64,000 nt of DNA from Selenomonas sp. oral taxon 920 (GTDB lineage Bacteria > Bacillota > Negativicutes > Selenomonadales > Selenomonadaceae). A model generated the notes under the pieces. That model made no database searches and had not been told where the DNA came from. It saw only the letters and a list, made by a program, of their open reading frames with translations. Made by a program: the position numbers and the translations under genes. The first letter of the stretch is position 1, and each line of letters opens with the position of its first letter. The stretch spans positions 781,501 to 845,500 of the forward strand of contig NZ_CP017042.1 in the NCBI RefSeq assembly GCF_001717585.1. The letters are read 5' to 3'. This document shows positions 1 through 8,144 of this stretch, piece after piece.

Positions 1-112
1 CGAGATTCGGATGTGCGCCCTCGTCGAGCAGGATGACGCTGCTGTTCGTCTCGAGGAATTTGCGCGCCAGCTTGCCGATGGCCGTGACCGTAACTTCGTA
101 TTTTACACTCAT
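1..112 (-). CDS. PTS glucitol/sorbitol IIA-like protein, 5' part only
   Basis: Only the first 37 codons lie in the window, and the gene runs off its left edge. The reverse strand starts with ATG at 112-110 behind a GGAGGC ribosome site. The N-terminus reads MSVKYEVTVTAIGKLARKF and continues with a LLDEGAHPNL stretch. This resembles the start of the SrlB/GutA family of PTS IIA proteins, which carry phosphate to glucitol. The neighbouring sucrose PTS makes a sugar-transport context plausible. With so few residues the family call is tentative. Confidence 0.5.
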   Translation of the reverse strand, partial: MSVKYEVTVTAIGKLARKFLETNSSVILLDEGAHPNL

Positions 113-214
113 TGTAATGCCTCCCCGGATCGCAATCCGAATTTCCCAATGATTTCTTAAAATTATTCTACCACAAGCGCCATCTATTGTAAAATCTTTT
201 CGTATCTTCCTGCA

Positions 215-243
215 TTGACAAGTGAAAAGGAAATTAGTACACT
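215..243 (+). promoter_or_regulatory. sigma-70-type promoter of the sucrose PTS operon
   Basis: TTGACA at 215-220 and TACACT at 238-243 are separated by 17 bases. About 55 bases of leader precede the ribosome site AGGGGGA near 298-304. The start codon of the PTS gene is at 311. Confidence 0.75.
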
Positions 244-310
244 TTGACGCAAGGGAATCCGTAAATATATGGGAAGACTCTAGTGTCATCATTTTATAGG
301 GGGACTTCAT

Positions 311-2170
311 ATGCAGGACATTCGTTTGGACAGCCCGCTGAAGGGGCGGTTGATTCCGCTCTCGGAGGTGACAGATCCGGCGTTTGCGAGCGGTGCGATG
401 GGGCGCGGTGCGGCGATTGCAGAGCCTGAGGGGCGTGTTGTCTCGCCGGTGGACGGTGAGGTCACGGTGCTCTTTGGCTCCAAGCACGCGATCGGCATTC
501 ATTCGGCGGATGGGGTGGATCTCCTCATCCACGTCGGCGTGGATACGGTCAAGCTCGAGGGCAAGCATTTCACGGCACATGTCGCACAGGGCGATACAGT
601 GAAGCGCGGACAGCTGCTGCTCGAGTTCGATCCCGAGGCGATCCGCGCGGAGGGGTATGAAACGACAACCCCCGTGCTCGTGACAAATGCGGCAGATTAC
701 GGGAAGATCACGTTCGCACTGGGCGATGCGGAGATTTCCTCGGGCGGCGATGAGCCTGTCGAGGAAGGACCTGCAGCAGCACTTTCGGCGGAGGATGATA
801 TCGATCCAAACCTGCCGAAGGAGGAGCGCGTCGCAAAGCTCATCTGGAAGTACGTCGGCGGCACTGGGAATGTGCGCAGTGCTGAGCACTGTGCGACGCG
901 TCTGCGCCTCATCGTAAACGACAAGTCGATCATCGACGAGAAGGCGATCGAGAACATCGACGGGGTGAAGGGGCAGTTCTTTGCTGCCGCACAGTATCAG
1001 ATCATCCTTGGCACAGGCTTTGTTGACAAGGTGTTCGATGCCTTTGTTGCGGGTACGAACCTCGTGGGGGCTGTGAACAGCAAGCAGGAGGCGTACGATC
1101 AGATGACGCCGCTGCAGAAAGTCTCGCGCACGCTCGGCGATGTCTTTGTTCCGATTATCCCCGTGCTCGTTGCCACCGGTCTTTTCATGGGACTGCGCGG
1201 TGCGGCGCAGAGTCTCGGCGTTGAGATGAGCGACAACCTGCTCCGCATGAGTCAGATCCTCACGGATACGGCGTTTGCCTTCCTGCCCGCGCTCGTGTGC
1301 TGGTCGACGATGAACAGATTCGGCGGCACACCTGTCATCGGTATTGTTCTCGGACTCATGCTCGTTGCACCGCAGCTGCCGAATGCGTATGCGATTGCGG
1401 CGGGTGATGCCGTTCCTCTCTCCATGGATATTTTCGGCATTCCAATCCCCGTTGTCGGCTATCAGGGCTCCGTTCTGCCCGCACTTGTGCTTGGTATCTT
1501 TGCCGCGCGGCTGCAAAAGTGGTTCAAGACCTTTGTGCCTGACATTATAGACCTCATCGTGACACCGTTCCTGACGCTGTTCGTCTCGATGCTGCTCGGT
1601 CTGCTCATCATCGGACCCATCATGCACACGCTTGAGATCGGCATCTTTGGTGCGGTGCGTGCCTTCCTTGAACTCCCGTACGGCATCGGCGGCTTCATCG
1701 TTGGCGGCGTACATCAGGTCATCGTCGTGTTCGGCGTGCACCACGTATTCAACGCGCTCGAGGTACAGCTGCTCGCATCGACGGGGCTCGACCCGTTCAA
1801 CGCGATCATCACGGGCGCCATTGTCGCGCAGGGCGGCGCTGCGGTTGCTGTCGCGGCGCGTACGCACGATGCGAAGAAACGTGCCCTCTACATCTCCTCG
1901 GCGGTTCCCGCGTTCCTCGGCATAACGGAGCCGGCGATCTTCGGTATCAATCTGCGCTTTATGAAGCCGTTCATCTACGGCCTCGTCGGCGGTGCGTGTG
2001 CGGGCGCGATTGCGGGATTCCTGCATCTCGCGGGCACGGGCATGGGCATCACGGTTCTGCCGGGCACGCTGCTCTACCTTGACCACCTCGCTGAGTACGT
2101 TCTCGTCAACGCGGTCGGCTTCGGCGTTGCATTCGGTCTGACCTTCACCTTCTTCCGTCCAGAGGAGTGA
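311..2170 (+). CDS. scrA: sucrose-type PTS enzyme II, fused IIA-IIB-IIC
   Basis: A 619-residue membrane permease that would take up and phosphorylate a disaccharide using phosphate passed from HPr. Residues 1-135 are a glucose-type IIA domain, with His59 and the active-site His74 in LLIHVGVDTVKLEG. Residues 170-245 are a IIB domain with the phospho-acceptor Cys194 in AEHCATRLR. From about 270 to the end is a polytopic IIC domain. The IIA domain is N-terminal, whereas most sucrose and beta-glucoside enzymes are BCA or BC. Its stop overlaps the start region of the GH32 hydrolase, which makes sucrose 6-phosphate the likely product. Trehalose or another beta-fructoside cannot be excluded. Confidence 0.88.
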   Translation: MQDIRLDSPLKGRLIPLSEVTDPAFASGAMGRGAAIAEPEGRVVSPVDGEVTVLFGSKHAIGIHSADGVDLLIHVGVDTVKLEGKHFTAHVAQGDTVKRGQLLLEFDPEAIRAEGYETTTPVLVTNAADYGKITFALGDAEISSGGDEPVEEGPAAALSAEDDIDPNLPKEERVAKLIWKYVGGTGNVRSAEHCATRLRLIVNDKSIIDEKAIENIDGVKGQFFAAAQYQIILGTGFVDKVFDAFVAGTNLVGAVNSKQEAYDQMTPLQKVSRTLGDVFVPIIPVLVATGLFMGLRGAAQSLGVEMSDNLLRMSQILTDTAFAFLPALVCWSTMNRFGGTPVIGIVLGLMLVAPQLPNAYAIAAGDAVPLSMDIFGIPIPVVGYQGSVLPALVLGIFAARLQKWFKTFVPDIIDLIVTPFLTLFVSMLLGLLIIGPIMHTLEIGIFGAVRAFLELPYGIGGFIVGGVHQVIVVFGVHHVFNALEVQLLASTGLDPFNAIITGAIVAQGGAAVAVAARTHDAKKRALYISSAVPAFLGITEPAIFGINLRFMKPFIYGLVGGACAGAIAGFLHLAGTGMGITVLPGTLLYLDHLAEYVLVNAVGFGVAFGLTFTFFRPEE

Positions 2171-2175
2171 GTACT

Positions 2176-3630
2176 GTGGAGAATTTTGACAAGCGGGCAA
2201 TCGATGCGCGGCTTGCGGAGGGATTCCCCTTTACGCACCGCTGGCACAACCGCTTTCATCTCGAAATGCCGTTCGGCCTCATCAACGATCCGAACGGGAT
2301 GACCTACCATAACGGCGCATACCATATCTTCTGCCAGTGGAATCCGTTCGGCTGCGCACATAAAAACAAGTCGTGGGCGCATACAAAAACGCGCGACTTC
2401 TGCACGTATGCGGTTCCGCAGCTTGCGCTCTGGCCGACGGACGAGCACGATAAGGACGGCTGCTACTCGGGCTGCGGTACGGAGGAGGACGGGCGTCTGC
2501 GCGTTCTCTACACCTGCAATGCAAAGGACGAGCAGGGCAACCGCAGCTCTGTGCAGCGGTTCGGCACGTTTACCAAAGCTGCGGGCGCGGTCAAAAAAGA
2601 GGAGATCATTATCGACGGCCCGCCTGCGGGATTTACAGCGCATTTCCGCGATCCCTATCTCTTTGACTGGCGCGGCGTGCGTCACCTCGTCATCGGTGCG
2701 CAGACGGCAGACGAGCGCGGCTGCGTGCTCGTCTACCGCGAGGCGCCCATCCGTTGGGAGTGTCTCGGGGAACTCTGCACGCAGCTGAAGGACTTCGGCT
2801 ATATGTGGGAGTGCCCGAATCTCCTCTCGTTCGGCGACTGCGATGTTCTCGTGTTCTGTCCGCAGGGGGTGGAGGCGCGTGCCTACGACCGTCAGAACGT
2901 CTATCAGGCGGGCTACATCGCGGGACACGCCTCGATGGATGCAATGGAGATGCTCATGCACGGGCGGTTCAAGGAGCTCGATCATGGCTTCGACTTCTAT
3001 GCGCCGCAGATCCTGACGCACGAGGGGCGGCACATCCTCATCGGCTGGATGGGGATGCCCGACCGCGAGGACGAGTACCCGACGCGCGAGGAGGGCTGGA
3101 TGCACAGCCTGACGCTGCCGCGCGTTCTGACACTCCGGCAGGGGCATATCTTCTCCGAGCCCGTACGCGAACTGAAGGCACTGCGCCACCGCGAGACCGA
3201 GCGTGCGCTCGAGGCGGAGGGGGAGAGCGAGTTCTCCGCCACACTCTACGACCTCACAGAGTTCATCCTCGATCTGACAATGGGGGAGGCATACAGCGTC
3301 TCTGTGGAACTGGTCTTTGGCCTCGAAAAGCTCGTGTTTCGCTACAATCGTCTGGAGCAGGTTATGACCATCGACCGTACGGGCATGAAGCTCGGCGGGC
3401 GCGGCAAGCGCGTATTCAAACTCTATGCCGAGGAGACGCTCTCTCTGCGGATGTACGTCGATCACGGCGCGGTGGAGGCGTTCTTCCAGCACGGGGAGGA
3501 GACGGCGACGATTGCCATCTTCCCGGAGAAGAACATCCGCCCCATGCTGCGCGTCTTCTCCGATGTTGACATGCGGCTCCTCTCGGGTGTGCTCTGGGAG
3601 CTTGAGCCGTTTCACTACGAGACAATCTGA
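2176..3630 (+). CDS. scrB: sucrose-6-phosphate hydrolase (GH32)
   Basis: A cytoplasmic glycoside hydrolase family 32 enzyme that splits sucrose 6-phosphate into glucose 6-phosphate and fructose. The nucleophile motif NDPNG lies near residue 40, the transition-state-stabilising RDP motif in HFRDPYLF, and the acid/base Glu in MWECPN. A C-terminal beta-sandwich follows, giving about 484 residues, the usual size. The chosen start is GTG at 2176, with GAGGAG eight bases upstream. A GTG at 2167 is in frame but has no spaced ribosome site. It is co-transcribed with the upstream PTS gene and ends at a strong terminator. Confidence 0.93.
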   Translation: MENFDKRAIDARLAEGFPFTHRWHNRFHLEMPFGLINDPNGMTYHNGAYHIFCQWNPFGCAHKNKSWAHTKTRDFCTYAVPQLALWPTDEHDKDGCYSGCGTEEDGRLRVLYTCNAKDEQGNRSSVQRFGTFTKAAGAVKKEEIIIDGPPAGFTAHFRDPYLFDWRGVRHLVIGAQTADERGCVLVYREAPIRWECLGELCTQLKDFGYMWECPNLLSFGDCDVLVFCPQGVEARAYDRQNVYQAGYIAGHASMDAMEMLMHGRFKELDHGFDFYAPQILTHEGRHILIGWMGMPDREDEYPTREEGWMHSLTLPRVLTLRQGHIFSEPVRELKALRHRETERALEAEGESEFSATLYDLTEFILDLTMGEAYSVSVELVFGLEKLVFRYNRLEQVMTIDRTGMKLGGRGKRVFKLYAEETLSLRMYVDHGAVEAFFQHGEETATIAIFPEKNIRPMLRVFSDVDMRLLSGVLWELEPFHYETI

Positions 3631-3640
3631 ATACGATAGA

Positions 3641-3674
3641 GGAGCGATCGCATTTTCGCGGTCGCTCCTTTTGT
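3641..3674 (+). terminator. intrinsic terminator of the sucrose operon
   Basis: An 11-bp stem (GGAGCGATCGC paired with GCGGTCGCTCC, one G-T wobble) with a short loop is followed by TTTTG. It lies 10 bases after the scrB stop. Confidence 0.85.
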
Positions 3675-3686
3675 CTGCCTTTCCGC

Positions 3687-3720
3687 AAAAAAACCGCTGC
3701 GCGGCAATTGCACAGCGGTT
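3687..3720 (-). terminator. intrinsic terminator of the small minus-strand gene
   Basis: Read on the minus strand, AACCGCTG pairs with CAGCGGTT and runs into seven T residues. It sits 16 bases beyond the stop of the 66-residue gene. Confidence 0.8.
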
Positions 3721-3735
3721 CGTTCCGTATGTGTG

Positions 3736-3936
3736 TCAGTGTGTATGATGGCTGTCCTTCAGAATGCCGACCATTGCTTTCTGCACAACGTCGAGCACAT
3801 CGTGGAGCAGAGCGTTGTACATCTCACCGCCATCGACGACACCGCGGCCGTTCTCCGTGAGGAAGAATTTCTTCGGATGTTCCGACGCCGCATATGCTTC
3901 ATCAAATTTCGCCTTGACCAGTGCTTCAAAATCCAT
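3736..3936 (-). CDS. small hypothetical protein, 66 aa
   Basis: I do not recognise this protein. It is acidic and soluble, with no signal peptide or membrane segment, and ends in a His-rich tail (SHHTH). It is probably a real gene: ATG at 3936-3934 follows a strong TAAGGAGGG ribosome site, an extended -10 promoter lies upstream and a dedicated terminator downstream. It appears to be a monocistronic unit convergent with the sucrose operon. No function is proposed. Confidence 0.75.
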   Translation of the reverse strand: MDFEALVKAKFDEAYAASEHPKKFFLTENGRGVVDGGEMYNALLHDVLDVVQKAMVGILKDSHHTH

Positions 3937-3972
3937 GAAAAGCCCTCCTTAAACACAATAACCAATGGATGT

Positions 3973-4001
3973 ATTATAGCATATTTTTTGGATGCTGTCC
4001 C
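3973..4001 (-). promoter_or_regulatory. extended -10 promoter of the 66-aa gene
   Basis: On the minus strand, TGCTATAAT (TATAAT plus the TGn extension) sits at 3981-3973. A weak -35 hexamer, GGGACA, lies 17 bases upstream. Confidence 0.6.
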
Positions 4002-4126
4002 GCTTCTTTTACAGATTTTTCGCAAAAATACCGTATTCGCTGCAAACGCCTTGAAATTCAAAGAGAAAAGCAACAAGACGATGAGTTTGTTTACAACTTC
4101 TGGCGGCGCACCATATTCGCAAAACA

Positions 4127-4972
4127 TCAAGGAATAAGCATATAGTTAGCAAGTGCAGTAAATCCGCAGGAACGCAGTGTGAGACGCAGATCCTCGAGTG
4201 GAGCGATGAGCGGGGCAAAGGCGAGGCGAAGCTTGAAGCGCGTGAGCGTGTGCATATTTGCTCCGAAGATAGGGATGCGATCCATTTGATAGCGTCCTTC
4301 CTCTGGCGTTGAGAGTCCGTAATGCACGGTAAAGCCCCCGCGATATCCGGCAGCGCGCGTAATCTCCTCGATCTCCTCATTGACGCGCCCGCCGGGGTAG
4401 GCGATGTAGTGCATATCATAGCCGAGCTTTTCCGAGAGGAGGTCATGTGAGTCCGCAATCTCGTGGCGCAATTCGTCTGTCGATGTGAGCTCAGCGAGAT
4501 TCGCGTGCGTCATCGTGTGGCTCTCGAAGTGGATGAGTCCCGACGCTTTCATCTCGTTGATTTGTTCCCAAGTCAGATAATTTGGGTAGGTGTTTGTAAA
4601 ATCATAGATAAGGAAGATGGTTGCCTTGAACCCATATTTTTTTAAAATGGGGTAGGCGTATTCGTAGTTGTCCGCATAACCGTCGTCGAATGTGATGATG
4701 ACAGGCTTTTCGGGCAGGGGTGTTCCATTTTCGAGGGCATCCATCATCTCGTCGATCGTGATCGTCGTATAGCCCTCGGCAGCGAGATATTCCATCTGCG
4801 CCTCAAACTGGTCTGGCCAGAGTGTGAGCGGGTTGCCGTCCTTCTCCTCGACCTGATGATAGTTTAGGACAGGGACGCCCGGTGCGGTGCGCATGAGCAT
4901 GACCCCGGCGAGGAAGAGGAGCCCGACGATTGTGAGCAGGGAAAGCAGCAGCCGCTTGCGCGAGAATTTCAC
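4127..4972 (-). CDS. membrane-anchored polysaccharide deacetylase (NodB domain)
   Basis: A carbohydrate esterase family 4 protein that would remove N-acetyl groups from an extracytoplasmic polysaccharide such as peptidoglycan. An N-terminal hydrophobic segment (about residues 7-25) acts as anchor or uncleaved signal. The metal-binding motifs are present: ITFDDGYADNY, then HTMTH, then the arginine motif region AYPGGRVN. The start is set at GTG 4972-4970, with AAGAAGG eight bases upstream; a longer in-frame ATG at 5047 lies upstream of the promoter. The gene is divergent from map and has its own TTGACA-N17-TACACT promoter. The substrate is not visible in the sequence. Confidence 0.85.
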   Translation of the reverse strand: MKFSRKRLLLSLLTIVGLLFLAGVMLMRTAPGVPVLNYHQVEEKDGNPLTLWPDQFEAQMEYLAAEGYTTITIDEMMDALENGTPLPEKPVIITFDDGYADNYEYAYPILKKYGFKATIFLIYDFTNTYPNYLTWEQINEMKASGLIHFESHTMTHANLAELTSTDELRHEIADSHDLLSEKLGYDMHYIAYPGGRVNEEIEEITRAAGYRGGFTVHYGLSTPEEGRYQMDRIPIFGANMHTLTRFKLRLAFAPLIAPLEDLRLTLRSCGFTALANYMLIP

Positions 4973-5009
4973 GTCAATTACCTTCTTTATTAAAATCAAT
5001 ACCGCGACA

Positions 5010-5038
5010 AGTGTAGCCCATAGATTGCGGGATGTCAA
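5010..5038 (-). promoter_or_regulatory. promoter of the deacetylase gene
   Basis: On the minus strand, TTGACA (5038-5033) and TACACT (5015-5010) have a 17-base spacer. The position supports the GTG start at 4972 rather than the ATG at 5047. Confidence 0.75.
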
Positions 5039-5072
5039 GCATTCCATTTCGGCTGTGCATGATGAAAAAATT

Positions 5073-5101
5073 TTGATTTAAAAGGATTTTCGGGCTATAA
5101 T
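5073..5101 (+). promoter_or_regulatory. promoter of the map operon
   Basis: TTGATT at 5073-5078 and a consensus TATAAT at 5096-5101 have a 17-base spacer. They lie 35 bases upstream of the map start. Confidence 0.8.
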
Positions 5102-5136
5102 GCAGAGGTGACAACAATAGATAAAGGGGCGAAGGA

Positions 5137-6009
5137 ATGAATCGAAACGATTTATGCTGGTGCGGCAGCGGCAAGAAATACAAGAAATGTCATGCGGACT
5201 TTGACGAGCGCATTGCATCCATTCGATATGATGTCATCAAGGGACAGGTGCGCCCGCCGCGCAAGATCATCAACAATGCGGCGGATATCGAAGGTATCCG
5301 GAGAGCTGCGGTCATCAACGATGGGGTGCTCGATCTCATGGATACGCTCGTGCGTCCCGGTGTGGATACGGAGACGCTCGACCGCGCGGCACATGACTAC
5401 ATCGTGGAGCGCGGCGGGATTCCCGCCTGTCTCGGGTTTGAGGGATTCCCGAAGAGCATCTGCACCTCGATCAATAACGTAGTCTGTCACGGCATTCCGT
5501 CGAAGACGGATGTGCTGAAGGAGGGTGACATCGTCAACGTTGACTCAACGGTCATCCTCGGAGGCTACTATGCAGATGCCTCGCGCATGTACCTCGTTGG
5601 CAAGGTGCCCGCTGCGGCAGAGCGGCTCGTGCGTGTGACGAAGGAGTGCATGGAGCGCGGCATTGCAGCGGCGCGTCCGTGGCATTTCCTCGGCGATGTG
5701 AGTGCAGCGTGCGGCGACTGGGCGCACGCGAACGGCTACTCTGTCGTCACGGCACTCGGCGGGCACGGTGTCGGCAAGGATTTCCACATGGAGCCGTTTG
5801 TTCCGCATGAGGGCGAGGCGGGCACGGGCATGCTCATGGTGCCCGGTATGGTGTTCACGGTCGAGCCGATGATTAACGCGGGCGACTACGATGTCACCGT
5901 GGACGCAGACGATGGATGGACGGTGCGCACGAAGGACCGTACGCTCTCGGCGCAGTGGGAAAAGACCATCCTCATCACGGAGACGGGCGCAGAGGTTCTT
6001 TCATCATGA
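5137..6009 (+). CDS. map: methionine aminopeptidase with N-terminal SEC-C zinc motif
   Basis: A 290-residue type I enzyme that removes the initiator Met from new proteins. Residues 1-20 form a SEC-C zinc-binding motif (Cys7, Cys9, Cys18, His19), a known extension in some Firmicute MetAPs that likely helps ribosome docking. The catalytic domain shows His in VCHGIPS, the metal ligands Asp in NVDST and ADASR, His in GHGVGKDFH, Glu in FTVEPM and the final Glu in QWEKTI. It is the first gene of an operon, and its stop overlaps the helicase start as ATGA. Confidence 0.95.
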   Translation: MNRNDLCWCGSGKKYKKCHADFDERIASIRYDVIKGQVRPPRKIINNAADIEGIRRAAVINDGVLDLMDTLVRPGVDTETLDRAAHDYIVERGGIPACLGFEGFPKSICTSINNVVCHGIPSKTDVLKEGDIVNVDSTVILGGYYADASRMYLVGKVPAAAERLVRVTKECMERGIAAARPWHFLGDVSAACGDWAHANGYSVVTALGGHGVGKDFHMEPFVPHEGEAGTGMLMVPGMVFTVEPMINAGDYDVTVDADDGWTVRTKDRTLSAQWEKTILITETGAEVLSS

Positions 6010-7271
6010 CCCGGTTCGATCAGCTCGGTGTCTCGGAGACTCTTGTTGCACTGCTGAAAAAACAGGGGATTACCGCGCCGACCCCAGTGCAGGAGCAGGC
6101 AATTCCGCCCATGCGCGCGGGACGGGACGTCATTGCACAGGCACAGACAGGAACGGGTAAGACGCTGGCCTTTCTCCTGCCTCTGATCGAGAAGATCAAG
6201 CCGCAGGGCGAGGTCGCGCAGGCACTTGTCATTGCGCCCACGCGCGAGCTTGCGATCCAGATTGCGCGCGTGGCCGAGCCGCTCGGCACGGAGCTTGGCA
6301 TCGGAACTATCGTGATTTACGGCGGTGCAGACATCGAGCGGCAAAAGGAGAAGCTGCGCCGGCATCCCCAGCTCATTATCGGCACGCCGGGGCGGCTGCT
6401 CGACCATGTGCGGCGCGGGACACTCGTGCTTGGCAGCGTGAACAAGATCGTCCTCGATGAGGCAGACGAAATGCTTAAGATGGGGTTCATCGAGGATGTG
6501 GAGACCCTGCTTGGGCGGACGGCGCAGGACTACCAGCTCGCACTCTTCTCCGCAACCATGCCCGCACGCATCGTGCAGCTCACGAAGAACTTTATGACAA
6601 CCCCCGCACGTATTCATATTGAGGGCGAGCGGACAACACTCGAAAATATTGAACAGATTGTTATTTCCGCGAGCGAAGGGGAGAAGATTGACCGCCTCTG
6701 TGCCTCCATCAACGAGGAGGCACCGTATCTCGCCATGGTGTTCTGTGCAACGAAGGAGCGCACGCGCAGCCTTATGATGGAACTTGCGCACCGCGGCTAC
6801 CTCGTCGATGCGCTCAGCGGTGATCTCACGCAGACACAGCGTGCCTTTGTCCTGCGTCAGTTCCGCGCGGCGAAGCTGCAGATTCTCTGTGCCACAGACA
6901 TTGCCGCACGCGGACTTGACATTGAGGGCGTGACCCATGTCTATAACTACGATCTGCCGCCGACCGTAACGGACTACATTCATCGGATCGGACGTACCGG
7001 ACGTGCGGGAGCGCGTGGCAAGGCGATCACACTTGTCGCGGCGCACCAGCATGAGAAGCTGCGCAAGATGGAAGCTGCACTCAAAGAGCGGCTGCGCCGT
7101 GACGCAGTGAAAAAGAAACCGCGTCCGGCGGAGACGACTGAGATGCAGCAGCGGGTGCAGCGCGATGAGCGGAAGCGGACAAGGCCGAAAAAAATAAAGC
7201 CCAGGCCGCGCAGCAAAAAGTCCGGCAAGACCGTTACAAATCTTGGACATCGCAGCCGCAGGAAGCGGTGA
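6006..7271 (+). CDS. DEAD-box RNA helicase
   Basis: A 421-residue ATP-dependent RNA helicase of the DeaD/CshA/RhlE group, acting in ribosome assembly or mRNA turnover. The motifs appear in order: Q-motif GITAPTPVQEQAI, AQTGTGKT, PTRELAIQ, TPGRLLD, VLDEADEM, SATMP, ARGLDIEG and HRIGRTGRAG. A strongly basic tail of about 60 residues ends RRKR and probably binds RNA. The start is ATG 6006, which overlaps the map stop as ATGA and implies translational coupling. The exact subfamily cannot be assigned by eye. Confidence 0.92.
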   Translation: MTRFDQLGVSETLVALLKKQGITAPTPVQEQAIPPMRAGRDVIAQAQTGTGKTLAFLLPLIEKIKPQGEVAQALVIAPTRELAIQIARVAEPLGTELGIGTIVIYGGADIERQKEKLRRHPQLIIGTPGRLLDHVRRGTLVLGSVNKIVLDEADEMLKMGFIEDVETLLGRTAQDYQLALFSATMPARIVQLTKNFMTTPARIHIEGERTTLENIEQIVISASEGEKIDRLCASINEEAPYLAMVFCATKERTRSLMMELAHRGYLVDALSGDLTQTQRAFVLRQFRAAKLQILCATDIAARGLDIEGVTHVYNYDLPPTVTDYIHRIGRTGRAGARGKAITLVAAHQHEKLRKMEAALKERLRRDAVKKKPRPAETTEMQQRVQRDERKRTRPKKIKPRPRSKKSGKTVTNLGHRSRRKR

Positions 7272-8039
7272 ATGGCGAGAGAAATTATTTCCTTTTGGAT
7301 TGCGAGAGTAGATGATGTTATGGCAGTACTGCATACGCGAGAGTCCTCCTTTGCACAGGCGCGGAGGAGGAATCTCCTCCTTGCAGGTGTCTTTTGCGGC
7401 TTGTGCTTATTGATATGGCTGTGGTGGGTGAATAACATCCTCTCCGGTCACCTGCTCCAGACGGATGCTGCTGTTCCTGTGCTCCTCGCCTTCGGTGCGG
7501 CAGGCTTTGTCGGCAAGCGCTTTTGGCACGCCTACAGGAAGTCTGCCTCAGGTGACAAGGGGGTGGAACGGGCAATTGATGTCCTGCGGCAGATGCCGGA
7601 CAGCTACCATGTCCTGAGCAACGTTCAGGTTCCCGGCGCCTATTGTGGACTTGTTGTGGTTGGGCGGAACGGAGTCTTTATCATCAATACCAAGCACCAC
7701 AACGGAACCATCACACCGAGCAATGGAGATTGGGTGCAGGAAAAGACGGGGCGGCGCGGTACAGACTACTCCTCTTCCATGCGGAATCCCGTCAAGCATA
7801 TGAAGCGGCAGATCCATGTCTTGGCAGATTATCTAAAGTCCGTGGGGACGCGTGTTTGGGTGGACGGCATCGTATTCTTCACCAATCCGGATGTAATTCT
7901 GAACGGTTGTTCGGATCACTTTACGGACCGCGGCGACGCTGTGCGTTCCTACATTCTGAACTATAGGGCACGTTTCCTGCTCAGTGATGCCGATGTGCTG
8001 CGGCTTGTGCAGTGGCTGGAGCATACGAGAGATTCTTGA
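7272..8039 (+). CDS. membrane protein with NERD-like domain
   Basis: A 255-residue protein. Two hydrophobic segments near residues 33-52 and 64-80 are followed by a soluble domain resembling NERD (nuclease-related domain), with the core GLVVVGRNGVFIINTKHHNG. The canonical NERD core has an acidic residue before VVVG and an E-x-K; here these are Gly and N-T-K, so nuclease activity is doubtful. The ATG directly follows the helicase stop, so it is in the map operon. ATG 7320 is an alternative start. Function is unknown. Confidence 0.7.
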   Translation: MAREIISFWIARVDDVMAVLHTRESSFAQARRRNLLLAGVFCGLCLLIWLWWVNNILSGHLLQTDAAVPVLLAFGAAGFVGKRFWHAYRKSASGDKGVERAIDVLRQMPDSYHVLSNVQVPGAYCGLVVVGRNGVFIINTKHHNGTITPSNGDWVQEKTGRRGTDYSSSMRNPVKHMKRQIHVLADYLKSVGTRVWVDGIVFFTNPDVILNGCSDHFTDRGDAVRSYILNYRARFLLSDADVLRLVQWLEHTRDS

Positions 8040-8144
8040 TGCTTTGAGCGAGCTGATTTGAATCGGTGATGAAGAGAGCAGGAAAATAATTTATTTCGTC
8101 GAATCTATATAAGGTACAGACAATTTCAAAGAGGAGGCATATTC

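Noticed and set aside
2074-3615. A 513-codon open frame on the minus strand opposite scrB
   Set aside because: It lies wholly under a convincing GH32 gene, has no ribosome site and its protein is an Arg/His/Leu-rich composition typical of antisense frames in GC-rich genes.
3733-4137. Overlapping frames of about 125-134 codons on both strands between the sucrose operon and the deacetylase
   Set aside because: They cross the promoter and terminator of the 66-aa gene, lack ribosome sites and have unlike codon use. The 66-aa frame is the better gene.
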